This document shows, one piece after another, positions 12,801 to 38,931 of a stretch of 64,000 nucleotides of DNA; the stretch's first letter is position 1, and every line of letters starts with the position of its first letter. A program made the position numbers and the translations under genes. The notes beneath the pieces are model-generated. The model had not been told where the DNA came from. It made no database searches and saw only the letters and a program-made list of their open reading frames with translations. Origin of the DNA: Chrysomallon squamiferum (Eukaryota; Mollusca; Gastropoda; Neomphalida; Peltospiridae); NCBI GenBank assembly GCA_012295275.1, contig CM022671.1:25890322-25954321 (forward strand). Reading direction: 5' to 3'.

Positions 12801-14545
12801 GCACCGAATTTTTACATTTGTCTCTGTAAAAATATTTTAGTTCCATGTGTATATTCATGATAATCACACATGTGGTGGTGTATTTTCAGACATCTTCATT
12901 TTTTTTGAAAAACAAGCTATATCTGAGAGTTAGAGAACAGAAATATGGATAAAAAACTAATACAAATATTTGACAAATATAATTTGAAGGTGGACTTTTG
13001 AAGTACTTTGTTAACAAATTATTTTTAAGGTTGATTGCCTTAGAAGAGGAAGAAGTTTTCTGAATTAAACAGGATTTATTACTTGTTAAATAGCTGTTTT
13101 TGTTTTTTATAAACTTTTATGAATGTAAATTTTTTTTTTTTTTTTTTTTTAACAGATAGAACATGGAGTTCAGCCAACAGTTAAAGAAATCTTGGATATC
13201 AAACCCTTGTTCCATTCATTTGCATATCACATGGACAAAATACCAGTCACATATGTGGTAAGTTACTGTGAAATGTCTATAATGATTCAAAAACCCAGAA
13301 TTCGCCCAAAACCAAATAATTTCTGCAGTCCTCTGATTTATCAGCAACCTAGATATAAAATCTCAAAATATAATAACATAATTCATTTGTTAAGACTTTA
13401 CAACCATTTTTTTTTAGTAAGACAAGAAAAACAAGTGTGTCTTAAATGTTATATCACTAAAATTTGATGTAGTACACAATGATTTTCTGTATTCAAAACA
13501 CTGAATTCTGTTTGTTTGTTTGTTATGGTATGCGTGCACCTTTGTCCTGCATTGACAACAATTAAATACTTTTTGTTTAGAGACATCTAGGAAAGGCACA
13601 GGACATGTCTCAGCGACGGAAATACTTGACAGAAGATGCCTTGTTGTTGTTGAACACAGATCATGCAATACTCAAAGAAGGCCTGAACAAACTGGATGAT
13701 GTATCACTGGAAAAGGTGGGAATTAATTCTGATCACTGAAAGTGAGTGTCATTTGTTAGCTAGTAATGTGGGCTCATATAAAAGATATTACCATGTTTTT
13801 TATTTCAATTTTATATGGATATGTATAAATACACATGCATGCTGTATAGTTCTTTCTTTTCCTTTTCAAAAGAAAAACAGCTGTTTGTCTATTACCCAGT
13901 CATTTTTTTTAATCTAAACCTTTTTAAAAATTAATACCTTCACTAAATGTATATAAATTTACACTGTTAAGATGTATTCTCTTTTAAGGTTTGTTTTTCG
14001 AGGGGACTGAATCCAGTTGGTATGCGAAGAGAAGAAAGAATAGACTTTTTACAACAGTGGATTCAAATCAGCCAGCACATTGATGGTAAGCTTAAAGTCT
14101 GGATAACAGATATTTGTTACTGATACATGCATGAAAAAGAAACACTCTATGTTTTTTTTTTTCTGTGTCTTTATCTGTAGCAAAAACATTTTAAATTATT
14201 TATAAATTATTTGCAAATTAATGAAATTGCTGTGGGAAAATACAGAGATTTTGTTAACACAAGATTCTTGTATCCATTTCAAGAATTATGGATGAATAAA
14301 AATTTATTTCAAAATATTTTTTTTTATGCTTTTTAGTTTAACATGCATATACAATATTCAAAATATCAATGTTAAGAAAAGATTTATTTAATAGAAAATG
14401 CAGTTTACATTTGTTATTTTTTATTCTGTTTACAGATGAAAGTATTTCATTGCTGTTGCACTGTGGTGTGTTTCTGACATACACTCAACCAACAAACAAA
14501 GATTTAATGGGACATCATCGCAAATGGCAGTATAGTAGTAGTTAA
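9867..14545 (+). CDS. LETMD1: LETM1 domain-containing protein 1-like (9 coding exons)
   Basis: Relative of human LETMD1 (HCCR1), a mitochondrial inner-membrane protein with a LETM1-type ribosome-binding domain. Exons: 9867-9928, 11051-11208, 11610-11722, 12040-12119, 12596-12782, 13156-13257, 13581-13715, 13989-14085, 14436-14545. All phases agree and give 347 residues; the human protein is 360. Family landmarks include RYLLDRVTKFVDRR then EKQYPKAFHIYRTF, FPRDIKRFFPILLITLIPGG (hydrophobic, probable membrane segment), the YYYPKLLLTHHFWTEKQ block, and a C-terminal LETM1-like helical region with FSRGLNPVGMRREER and LQQWIQIS. The first exon is the least certain: it was chosen because a GTATGT donor at 9929 gives the required phase 2, while the neighbouring GTAAGT donor does not. 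The resulting N-terminus (MSSLINNGEST) does not look like a typical Arg-rich mitochondrial presequence. Function is inferred from the family. Confidence 0.88.
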
Positions 14546-15020
14546 CATTTTGAAAAATTGGTTTTAAATGACTCTGATAACATAAAATGGTGCATCCAAA
14601 CAATAATACGCAACTGTAGCACAGTTCAATAGTTCAAAATCTTTTGAACACACTAGAGGCAAAGCAGCATCATTTATGTGTACAGTCTACTTCCATTAAC
14701 CTCAAAAGACATTATCATCTCTCTTGTAAAGTTTGCTAAAATAATTATGCTAGCAACAAAAAACATGGCTGCTCATTTTTGTTCTGTTTTGTTTCTTTGT
14801 TTTAAATATAAAAAAATTTTGTTTTAAAATGTTTCAAGACTTATTTATTAATGTAATACTGTCATTAATACATTAAATGTTTTTTTGTTTTTGTTTTTGT
14901 TATTTGTTTTTTAATCCATGATCATTTTGTAAATTAAAAGCAGTTTTGATCTCAGACCATTCAGCATTTCCAAATGTTTGTATTAATTATCAAAAATAAA
15001 AACAATTTGTAAAAAAATGT
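14546..15020 (+). other. 3'UTR of the LETMD1-like gene
   Basis: Non-coding sequence after the stop codon. A poly(A) signal AATAAA at 14995-15000 is a good candidate for the transcript end. It lies about 30 bp from a minus-strand AATAAA (15037-15032) that could end the convergent USP19 transcript. Confidence 0.5.
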
Positions 15021-15031
15021 TTGTTAAGATT

Positions 15032-18000
15032 TTTATTTTTAAATGCCCATTTATCAGCACAGAATAAATCAAAGTCATGATTGAAAAGAAATTTGAATAT
15101 TTTTGTTCCACTAAGAAAACAGTTTTAGAATTAACAAAGCAGATAACATACCAGTGAAATTATTTTTAACACAGTTCTGCTTCTGTACATATAAAAATTA
15201 ACAAACAATTGTGCATTTCACAACACAACAAACAACACGCTTGTAGCAGTCTGCTAGTTACAGAATCAAATGTCACGCTAGTTACTTAGGAAAATATATA
15301 TATATTTTTCTAAATTACAAAAAAAGAAAAAGAAAAACTCACAACTTGAAATGTATACCAGCAAAGTTTGCTTTTGTCATTTAGACAAAATAAATGATTC
15401 CCAAGTATTTTTGAATTGCCACCTATTTTGACTCCTTTTTATTATTTTCAGCAACCCCTATACCTTTATCACCATTCCTTAAAACTCTAAAACACATTTG
15501 ATTTACCATGTACACTTAAAAAATTGCTGCATAATTATATTTAGTAACTCCTACTGCCTGCAAGCAGCTGATAATGCCCACCTTTTGGGAACTATATTCA
15601 AAGTCAAGAAATGAAAGTTATTTGATTCAAAAATGCCTTTGTGACATTTCATAGTCATGGTGAAATGTTGAGCTACTGAGTCTTTAGTAACTTAGTACAC
15701 CAAAACCTAACAATTTTTTATTTTATTTAATTTTAAATATTCAAATGTATATATCATTTTCCCTCTTGCTGAAATGTTAATGAGAGGTAATTACATTTAA
15801 TCATCTCCTTAAATATTTCAGTTTTTCTTTTATGTAACAGTGATAAATAGTATTAATTTTATGTATTTTTATATTATTTGTTAATACTTTCCTATTCAGT
15901 CAAAATAATAAAACATTTTAGAAAATTTATTTTATAAGTTAAAAAATTAACCACTGAACTAGAAAATTTGTACTAGAAATATTTTCAGAGTAACTGTAAA
16001 AAAAAACAAAAACAAGTCTATTTAGTAGCTATTATTATTTGTATGTTTTGAAAAATGTTTTATTTATTTGGGGATTTTTACATAGAGCAAAAAAAAAATT
16101 TTTGTGAAATTTTGCAAGAAACACAAAGTCAGCATAAACAATAAAACTTTAAATTACTAATGAAAACTCACATAATTTGAACGATATATATATATATATA
16201 TATAAATATAATTTATTTAAATTTATATTATCATATTCTTCGTCATTACTGAAGCAGGATAAAGCTTATATTTTAAGACAGTACCCAGTTATTTATCTTT
16301 CAATTCTAAATAATACAAAAATTAAATGAAATTAAGTAATTTGTTTCTCAACTCACCATTCATGTCTACTGATTTCACATACAATCTTTACATCAAAACA
16401 AAATAATTCTTATATAACAATCTGTTATTTTTTAAATGAAAACAATTTTTAAAAAAGTATTAAGATCCATACCAGTAATTAAACATTAACAAAGGAACTT
16501 TGAAAATTATATATATATATACTAAAATAAGTAATTGAAATCAAAGGAAAAGATTCATTTATCTATGAGCTTAGAAATTGGATCTCACAAATATTTTATC
16601 CAACACAAAGAAATTTTCATTTCAGATGAATATATATATCACTACCAGTAAGTTAACTTAAAAAGAATAAATCAAAGAAAAACAAAAAATAAAGACAATT
16701 CTATACTGACTACAGTAATACAAGTATTTAAAAAAGAATTAATGCATGTTTAATGTCACCTCAGCTAGGTATGTCATAGAGATAAAAGAGAACAATGTTA
16801 ATAAATTTATTTACAATTTAAATCAAATCACTAACAAAATTAAAAAAATAAAAATGAAAAATAAATGAAATAAATAATAATAATAATAATAATGGAACAA
16901 GTTTTCTGTAATATCTACAATATAAATAATTTCCCTTTATTCTAAGTGTCAAAAGACCAAAAAGCATAAAGTAATATAAATGCAAGTGAGTACTTATTCC
17001 TCAAGTTTTGAACTGTTAAACAGTGGTGACCGTTACTCAGAAATAGTATTTTTTGACGAGAAATAAAAATGTTCGCAAAAATACTCAAAGGATTATGTTT
17101 CCTTATTTTGAAAATACTAAGTATAAATTTACATTAATTCATCAATGTAATATATTTCTTCTGTTTTATTTTATTTTTTAGAATACTTCTTTAAAAACAT
17201 TATCCACAAAATTCACTTTAAAACAAGAAACATTTGAACAACAACTTTCTTAACTCTGCCCTCTTTTATCGATAACAAGTAAAAAAAGTGAATTTCGTAT
17301 TGCAATTGTAAGATAGGTATTTAGAATAATGGATAATGAAAACTACATTAAAATATTTCAATCAAAGCTAAGTAACATCTATTAGGATTCTGAAGTTTCT
17401 TTTATGAACAGAAATTACAAATGTAATACTGTTAATTATGACATATTCTTTTATATTTGCAATATAATACATAATGACTAATAAATACAATAAAAATAAA
17501 AATAAATTAAATGAATAAAGTAAAATGTTGAGCATAAATGAGATCAAAATTATACTAATTCTACAACCACAAAAAATTGTTGGACACAATTTAAAATGTA
17601 GCAAGAGGGTAACATTTACAGTGATAATCACCAACTTGCAGATTACTGACCTTAATCCATACTGTGAAAAAAACCACCTGATTACAATCTATCTTTCTGA
17701 AATATGATCTGGTCCAGTAGAAACTCTTCTGTCAAAGGAGGTCAATAAAAAAAAATTGGGGGCAGTATTTAAGGAACAAGTTTCATACTATAATCTCAAG
17801 TTGCACTGGCAAGGAATGTTTACATAACAAAAATAAACTACTTAAAAAAGAAAATGAAAAAAGTTTCTAAAACTACAAGTAACTTTTTTTTTTTTTTACT
17901 TGTCACATTTGATCATTTTATATACACATACTGTATATGTATTCTATCTCATCCAAGCATTTTCAAAAACCAAAAAAAGTGGAACAAAAAATGCACACAC

Positions 18001-18258
18001 AGTGATGCCTTCTCGACTCCAAATTCTCCAAAACCACAAACAGCAATGAAAAATGATGAGGGGATTTACTAATTAGAAATAAAAACTAAAACATAAATCA
18101 CATATACAGCTAGTTTGTACTTTAACCTTTTTTTATCGGTTTTGTTGTTGTTGTTGTTGTTGTTGTTGTGTTTAATTAATTGTTCCCTTCTACAGAATTC
18201 CATTTCACTAATTCCAAAAGAGTGCTAATAATTTAATTTTTTTTTTTTTTTTTTTAAA
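15032..18258 (-). other. Probable long 3'UTR of the USP19-like gene
   Basis: About 3.2 kb of AT-rich sequence downstream of the USP19 stop codon, with no ORF that looks coding. It contains an (AT)n run near 16183-16205, an (ATA)n run at 16876-16892, a (GTT)n run at 18141-18169 and a T-run next to the stop codon. A minus-strand AATAAA at 15037-15032 could be the distal poly(A) signal, but the true end may be closer to the stop codon. Confidence 0.4.
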
Positions 18259-33107
<14,849 letters not shown>

Positions 33108-33239
33108 TTCCCCTTTAAGCACACCGTCAGTGTGCCTGCGTTTTCTATGAATATGATCTATGTTTGCGTTGTACAAGAACACAATAACTGCTTTAATACA
33201 AAAATGTGACGTATAAATGTTCACTTTTTCGACGCACAC

Positions 33240-33690
33240 AAGTTAACAATCTGTACAGCATCACATTGCGAAAAATTATCGTCCTTGATTGCCAATCCGG
33301 TGTTAAAGGTGAAAATTCCTTATTAAAAGTAAGATATTCTTTGATTAGTGTAATAAATTTTGTTGTTTTATGTCAGCTAATAATATTTTCGGACACTAAT
33401 AATTCAGCTTAGAATAAAAGACATATATTAGTTATTGTCTGGTATTCAGTAACAAAATGAGTGAGATTATTGATAATAAAATATTTGGACAACATAAAAC
33501 CTTTGGCTTCGAAATACCTTTGGCTGTAGATAGGTATAGATATATCTGTAATGACCTAGCCAGAATATTGCTTTATGTAGCATACCACACTGAAATTACA
33601 CTGAAATATCACCATGTTAACAGTCTACTGCTTATAAATCTTACATCACTAAATTTATTAAAAGAGACGATCCATTATATTATAATAATA

Positions 33691-33734
<44 letters not shown>

Positions 33735-34270
33735 TGCGATGATAACATTTAATTAGTGATACTGAATATTTTAAAATAATCCCATTGAATATTATATAGC
33801 GTCAACTGTGGGATAGAACTACACGGGTAAAAGTTTAGTTGACACTAATTTTGATCCAATCGTGTTATCTTTTACATAAAACCCTGTTTTCAAGAATATG
33901 GCGCCGAGTGGATTTCCCCATTAGACTATATACATCATTACATGCTTTAGAAAATAGGACGAACTAATTTTCATTATTATTTTGTACGACAGGTTTTTAA
34001 TCTGAATATTTAAATTACATGTTGCTGTTAATTTGATAACTGTTTATTAAAAACCCTAAGAGTTGTTGCATTTTTAGCTTTATCTAGCAGATCATCATGT
34101 GAAAGTAGCGAAAACGATAGTAATTTTAAACTTTTACAGATTTCTGTTCATCATTCAGACATTGAATTAGTAAGTTAGTTGTGTTATTCGGTAATACTAA
34201 TTTTGCATTATCTATATACGAATTTTAGTAATGGAAAATGCACTTACATTGTCTGAAATTATTGCGATAA
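33240..34270. promoter_or_regulatory. Divergent USP19/Hakai promoter interval
   Basis: The USP19 start codon (minus, 33107) and the first coding exon of Hakai (plus, from 34674) point away from each other, so both promoters should lie between them. Candidate elements are a CRE half site TGACGT at 33208-33213, an ATCCAAT (CCAAT) box near 33853 and GGCGCC in the patch ATATGGCGCCGAGTGG near 33896-33911. An (AAT)n microsatellite sits at 33681-33732. Start sites cannot be fixed from sequence. Confidence 0.4.
33681..33732. repeat. (AAT)n microsatellite
   Basis: About 17 ATA/AAT units with few interruptions inside the divergent promoter interval. Confidence 0.95.
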
Positions 34271-34277
34271 TACTTAC

Positions 34278-34334
34278 AAGAAATGAAGTCGGCCGAGGCT
34301 TCTGAACTTTTCGGCCTTCAGGAGTGCTTGACAT
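34278..34334 (-). other. Orphan start-codon exon (19 codons) with a strong donor
   Basis: On the minus strand an ATG at 34334-34332 opens MSSTPEGRKVQKPRPTSFL, followed at once by a consensus GTAAGT donor (34277-34272). The segment is richer in CpG than its surroundings. It lies 1.2 kb upstream of the USP19 start exon. Its phase (0) does not match USP19 exon 2 (which needs phase 1) nor the acceptors I checked upstream of the USP19 ATG. It could be an alternative or 5'UTR exon of USP19, or belong to another transcript. Confidence 0.4.
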
Positions 34335-34554
34335 CTTTTTTCTTTTAACTTTTTCTCCTTTTTTTTGTTGAAATTGTTTAATTTTAATGTTTTTATTTTA
34401 ATTTTTAGTAGGTCTTAAACTTTTATCTACGTCGTGCAAAACCCAGATTTCCTCAGATGAATTGTTATTTCTTGCTACTTAACATCATCACAATGTCCGA
34501 CGTCATTTATTTACTGTTTACAATTGTTTTTATTTATTTATTTGTTTATTTGTT

Positions 34555-34602
34555 TATTATTATTATTGTTATTATCATCATTATTATTATTATTATTATT
34601 TG
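34555..34602. repeat. (TTA)n imperfect microsatellite
   Basis: TTA units with a few interruptions just upstream of the Hakai start exon. Confidence 0.85.
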
Positions 34603-34678
34603 TTATTATTGTATTTATTAGTAAGAAAGCAAAACTGAAATTGGTTGAATATAAAATTTTGTTTTCAAAGCAGGAATT

Positions 34679-37600
34679 ATGACTGGTAAAGCTAGGGGGA
34701 GGGGCCGTGGTAGGGGAAGAGGTCGAGGGCGTGGAAGGAAAACAGGGTCTTCAAGCCAGGAGACTGAACCTGAACCTACACCAGAACCCGAACCAGAGAA
34801 TCAAAATACACAAGGTATGTTACATCTGTGTTACTAGATTTCGTCATACTGTTCACCTTACTTTTTTATGAAGATACAGAAGAAAGGGAAAATAACTGTT
34901 TGTAACATCTCCACATGTATGTTTTCCATTTTAGTCACTAAAAGAAGACATACTGAATGGCATACACAATTGGTATACAAGCTTAGTGCCTTTGTGATAC
35001 AGATAGTCTTAAACATGTAATTAATATATTTCCAAATTTTCGTTTATGGTAAAGTAAGAAAATAAAATAAAAATTTATTATATTTTAAAATACATTTATT
35101 TATTTTCCTAACAAAATTTGTACAGATAGTTCTATAATGATTGACAACACCAATGTTTTGCATTGATTTTACCCAGAATCTCTCTCTCTTATTTTCTTTT
35201 GTTTTTTTACATAGTGTTTATATTTACAAAATAATGTCATAGTAAAATTAAAAGAAGAATGTTAGCCTCTAAATTTTGTCATTAAACTGCCAGAATTATT
35301 GTAGTAACTGAGCAGTATAGAAAATGTATTTTTACACCATTTGTTTACCTCATCATAGGTATATTATATAATTTTCAGGAATATTTTTTTTACAAAACTG
35401 CTTACTGATTAGTCTGATAACAGTATTAGTTTTATTTGTTTGTTGACTTGAATGTAATGAATATGAACATACATATATGTGTGTGTGTTTTTCCCTGTTT
35501 TTTTTTTCTCATTGTGAATATAGAGTATCATGGGTTTTGTTTCATTTTTAAAAATGTTAAGTGTACTGTACACTGTTTCAGAAGAATCTGAGGAAAGCTG
35601 TGATGAACTGCTACAAGAACCTCCACCAATCTTTAAGACATCGTTTCCACCAGAACCTGTTCATCAGAACCAACGCCTACGATGGGACCATAAAGTGTGT
35701 GCTGTTTGTAATGTATAATGTATTATTTAACTATTGTATGTTAGCTGATGGAATGTTGCTGTTGTTGTTGTTGTTGTTTAACTCATGTGCATATAAAAAT
35801 ATGTGACCAGTATCTATTTAAAAAGGGATGAGTTTGTATTTTTTAAAATGCCTTGTTGTTCTTAATTAAAGATTTTTGTTGTTGTTATTATTAAGTTTAT
35901 TTATAAGATATTGAACTGGAAACATTCTGTAACATACAAGATAAATTTTTAATATTTTTTAAAACTTATATGTAAGGCTTCTTCCTTAAAAATGATTATC
36001 TTCATATATCATGAATTTAGTTCGAAGATTAAAATTTGTTTCAAACTTATAAATGCAAACAAGTTTCTGGTTGACTATTTTTTATTATTATTTTTTTTTT
36101 TATAAAGTTTACAAATTATTTTCTTAGTATTATTATTATTATTATTTTATCTTCTCTTTTTATCGTTATTGTATATTATTGTTATTATAACAGGTTCATT
36201 TGATTGGTGAGAAGGTTGTTGATCCATTGATACACTGCTGTGAAAGATGTACTCTACCTATTCTTATCTATGGGCGATTGGTGAGTTTTGTTTCTATTAA
36301 AATTAAACTTAATTTATTTATTAATTATTTAAGGAATTTATTAGTTATCCAGCAACAAATGAGTGATACTTTTCCTAGAAATAGTTTGGATTTCCACAAA
36401 AGCAGTCATTAAGAATCTTCAGACAAGAGCTTTATCAGTTATCCTTAGAATTCTGGTATTTTACTATTACCTTTAATTATATTTTAGTATACAATAATTA
36501 ATTAATGTATATGATTATTTCTATTTTTTGGAAGAAATTGCATGGGTATATTATAATTCCAAAGAAAAGGATTAAAATATGTTGTTTTGAATGACCAGCA
36601 TTATGTGTAAAGACAAACCTTTTAAAATATTATAATTTCAGTAAAACAGAAATGTTTTATTTCCAGCACAAGAAATGAAAACAGAAATATTCAGTTATCT
36701 TAAATTTGAGATATATTAAGAAGTTGTCACCAACCGTTCTAATTAATCTTAAATTTGAGATACATTAAGAAGTTGTCACCAACCGTTCTAATTATCATCA
36801 GGTTTTATAACAGTGTTGAAAAAAGATTAAATCTGATTGCATTTGATCAGTGCAAAATTACAGACACTGTTTAGGCAAAAATGTAATTTAACTTTTGTAT
36901 TAAATGGTTTAAAATTAAATACCTCTCTGTTTGGTTTTAGATTCCCTGCAAGCATGTATTTTGCTTTGATTGTGCAAGAAAGACAGAAAAAAAATGTACA
37001 CGGTTAGTCAACCATTTTTGTTTCAGATAATTTATTGGCATTTAGGAAATCCTTTTTATTTATTTGTAAAACTTGTTCAAGTTGAAAGTAAAATTTTATT
37101 CACCTGTTTATTTTTTGTTATATTAAATTCAGAAAAGTTATTTTTTTCATATTCTGGTAGATGTTTTAACAATTCTGTTCAGTAAAAGCACATTACATAA
37201 GACCTCATTAGATGTTTCTTTGATGTTGGATTTATTTATTGATGGGTTTGAATGGTAATCTGTCATAGTGTAACTGAAACGTTTTTCAATTCTTTCCAGC
37301 TTGCTTTGTTTATATATGTTAAAAAAACATTTGACTGAGGTTGGATTAGTAAGTCGACAAAAGATGTAAAATAGAAATCTAAAAAAATTGAACTGACCCG
37401 TCAGACATATGTAAACAATGAAATGTTTTTGTTTTGTTCTTCTAGATGTGATGATCCTGTTCAACGTATAGAACAGTCAGCTTTAGGCACTGTGTTTATT
37501 TGTACATACGGAGCACCAAAACACACATCATCAGGCTGCAGACGGACTTACCTCTCTCAGAGAGACTTGGACTCACACATTGCTCACCGACATCTGAAGA

Positions 37601-38663
37601 AGTCTGAACCTTCAAAACCTTCTTCCAGTGACAAGCCTCATCATCATCACACACCATTCATTTCAACCAGCCACCAGGCTATGACATCATCCAGCCATCA
37701 GACAGTGAGCACAGCCAGCCATCACACAGCAATCACCAGCCACCAGCCCATGGAAGTACAGCAGTCTCCCAGCGTTCCACAGAGACAGGTTGTGGATCAG
37801 GGAGTATACAGACCTCTAGATGGAGCTTCACTGGTCCAGCCTCGTGTTTCAGTGCCTGGCCTTGTTCCACAGTTGCCTGTGTCTCATCCTCAGCTGCTTC
37901 AGCCTCCACCTCAGACTCTGCAGGTTTCACTGCCTCAGGGTCTGTCAGGAGTAATGACTACTATTGAAAGTTATCAGACTTCAACAATCCCAGTAATGGC
38001 AGGCAGCAGGACCAATCTAATAACTGTTCCAATCCAGGAAGGATCAAATGTAGATAAGTATCAGACTAGCTATGTACCTGGTAATGTGTATCCTGGACAC
38101 CTGGCTAACACCATTCCACCAGCAGGATTTGGAATGCCACTCGCTCATTTAAATCCTATGAGACAACCTTTCCCTCCCTCGTCAATGGCTGCAGCCATGC
38201 ATCAGGTTGCTCCATCTTCTTACGGCCAGGCAATAAGCCAGGGCCCGTCTTTGTTTTCATCATCAACACTGCCACTCAGTGTAGGACATTCCCAGCATCC
38301 TGTCCCTGTGTCTCGCTCTCACACAGCCCCTCCAGGCTCTATTCCTCACCAAATTCCGGGTGCTGTTCTTCCACCCATGTCCAACACACTTACAGGACAT
38401 ATGTCAGGTCCCCCTCCACATGTAGGAATTCCAGGACCCAAGGCACCCGGCAGCCATCTCAACCTCCTCCAAGGTTTTCGAGTCCCCATGGACACTTTGA
38501 TGAAAGTCTAGTTCTCCCATTTAATCAGCCTGGGAGTCCAAGGATGCACTGGACTGCTCCTCCAACACGAGGTCCTCCTCCAGGGTCTAGTGTTACCCAG
38601 ATGCAGCATCCACCCACCCAGCGACCTCAGGGTGACTCAGGGCCTTTTGGTCAGTACTATTAA
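34679..38663 (+). CDS. CBLL1: E3 ubiquitin ligase Hakai (CBLL1-like), 5 coding exons, frameshifted near the 3' end
   Basis: RING-type E3 ligase. In animals Hakai binds tyrosine-phosphorylated partners such as E-cadherin through its HYB domain and is a component of the m6A writer complex. Exons: 34679-34814 (acceptor just before 34674), 35582-35694, 36194-36280, 36941-37002, 37446 onward. RING ligands are visible: C99/C102, C115-x-H117, C120/C123, C131/C134, in [19 protein letters not shown]. The HYB zinc region follows with [20 protein letters not shown], nearly identical to the human motif. Next comes a long Pro/His/Ser-rich region containing [12 protein letters not shown], also conserved. 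The frame as sequenced ends at 38511 (487 aa), but the conserved C-terminus ([16 protein letters not shown] to the final QYY) lies in another frame and stops at 38663, so one base seems to be missing at 38437-38439. The intact length would be near 538 aa (human 491). The N-terminus is an RG-rich run not found in the human protein. Confidence 0.92.
36698..36795 (+). repeat. 49-bp tandem duplication in a Hakai intron
   Basis: Two copies of a 49-bp unit starting TCTTAAATTTGAGATA, at 36698 and 36747, differ at only one or two positions (TATATTAAG versus TACATTAAG). Located in the intron between the two RING exons. Confidence 0.9.
38440..38663 (+). other. Out-of-frame conserved C-terminal tail of Hakai
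   Basis: Read one base out of the upstream frame, this segment encodes [19 protein letters not shown], then [20 protein letters not shown] and a Pro/Gln-rich end finishing GPFGQYY, stop at 38661-38663. Human Hakai ends with the same pattern (FTQPGGMSPGIW, RGPPPPP, final YYQ). The upstream frame instead reads into a stop at 38509-38511 within about 25 codons. A single missing C in the CCC at 38437-38439 explains both observations. Confidence 0.75.
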
Positions 38664-38895
38664 AACTAGCAAAATACTGAGGAAAATATACTTGTTTTAA
38701 TATGTGTTTATCTTTAATGTTGAAAGAATTCTGTTATGCATTATTTCATTTTTTTTAACATAGTTATTAATGCTTGTTAGAAAAAGCCCTCTGTTTAAAA
38801 AGTGAATTGCAGCATTCAGTTTGTGACTGTATATAGTATGTTATTTGTTTGGGTTTTTTCTGTTTTTATTTTGGAAGGGTGAAATTCCTTTTTAT

Positions 38896-38931
<36 letters not shown>

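Noticed and set aside
12547-12867. 106-codon minus-strand ORF
   Set aside because: Lies opposite LETMD1 exon 5, which has clear homology and splice sites on the plus strand.
33108-33239. Upstream in-frame extension of USP19 exon 1
   Set aside because: It would need a GTG start and encodes a non-conserved stretch; the ATG at 33107 has a better context and gives a family-like length.
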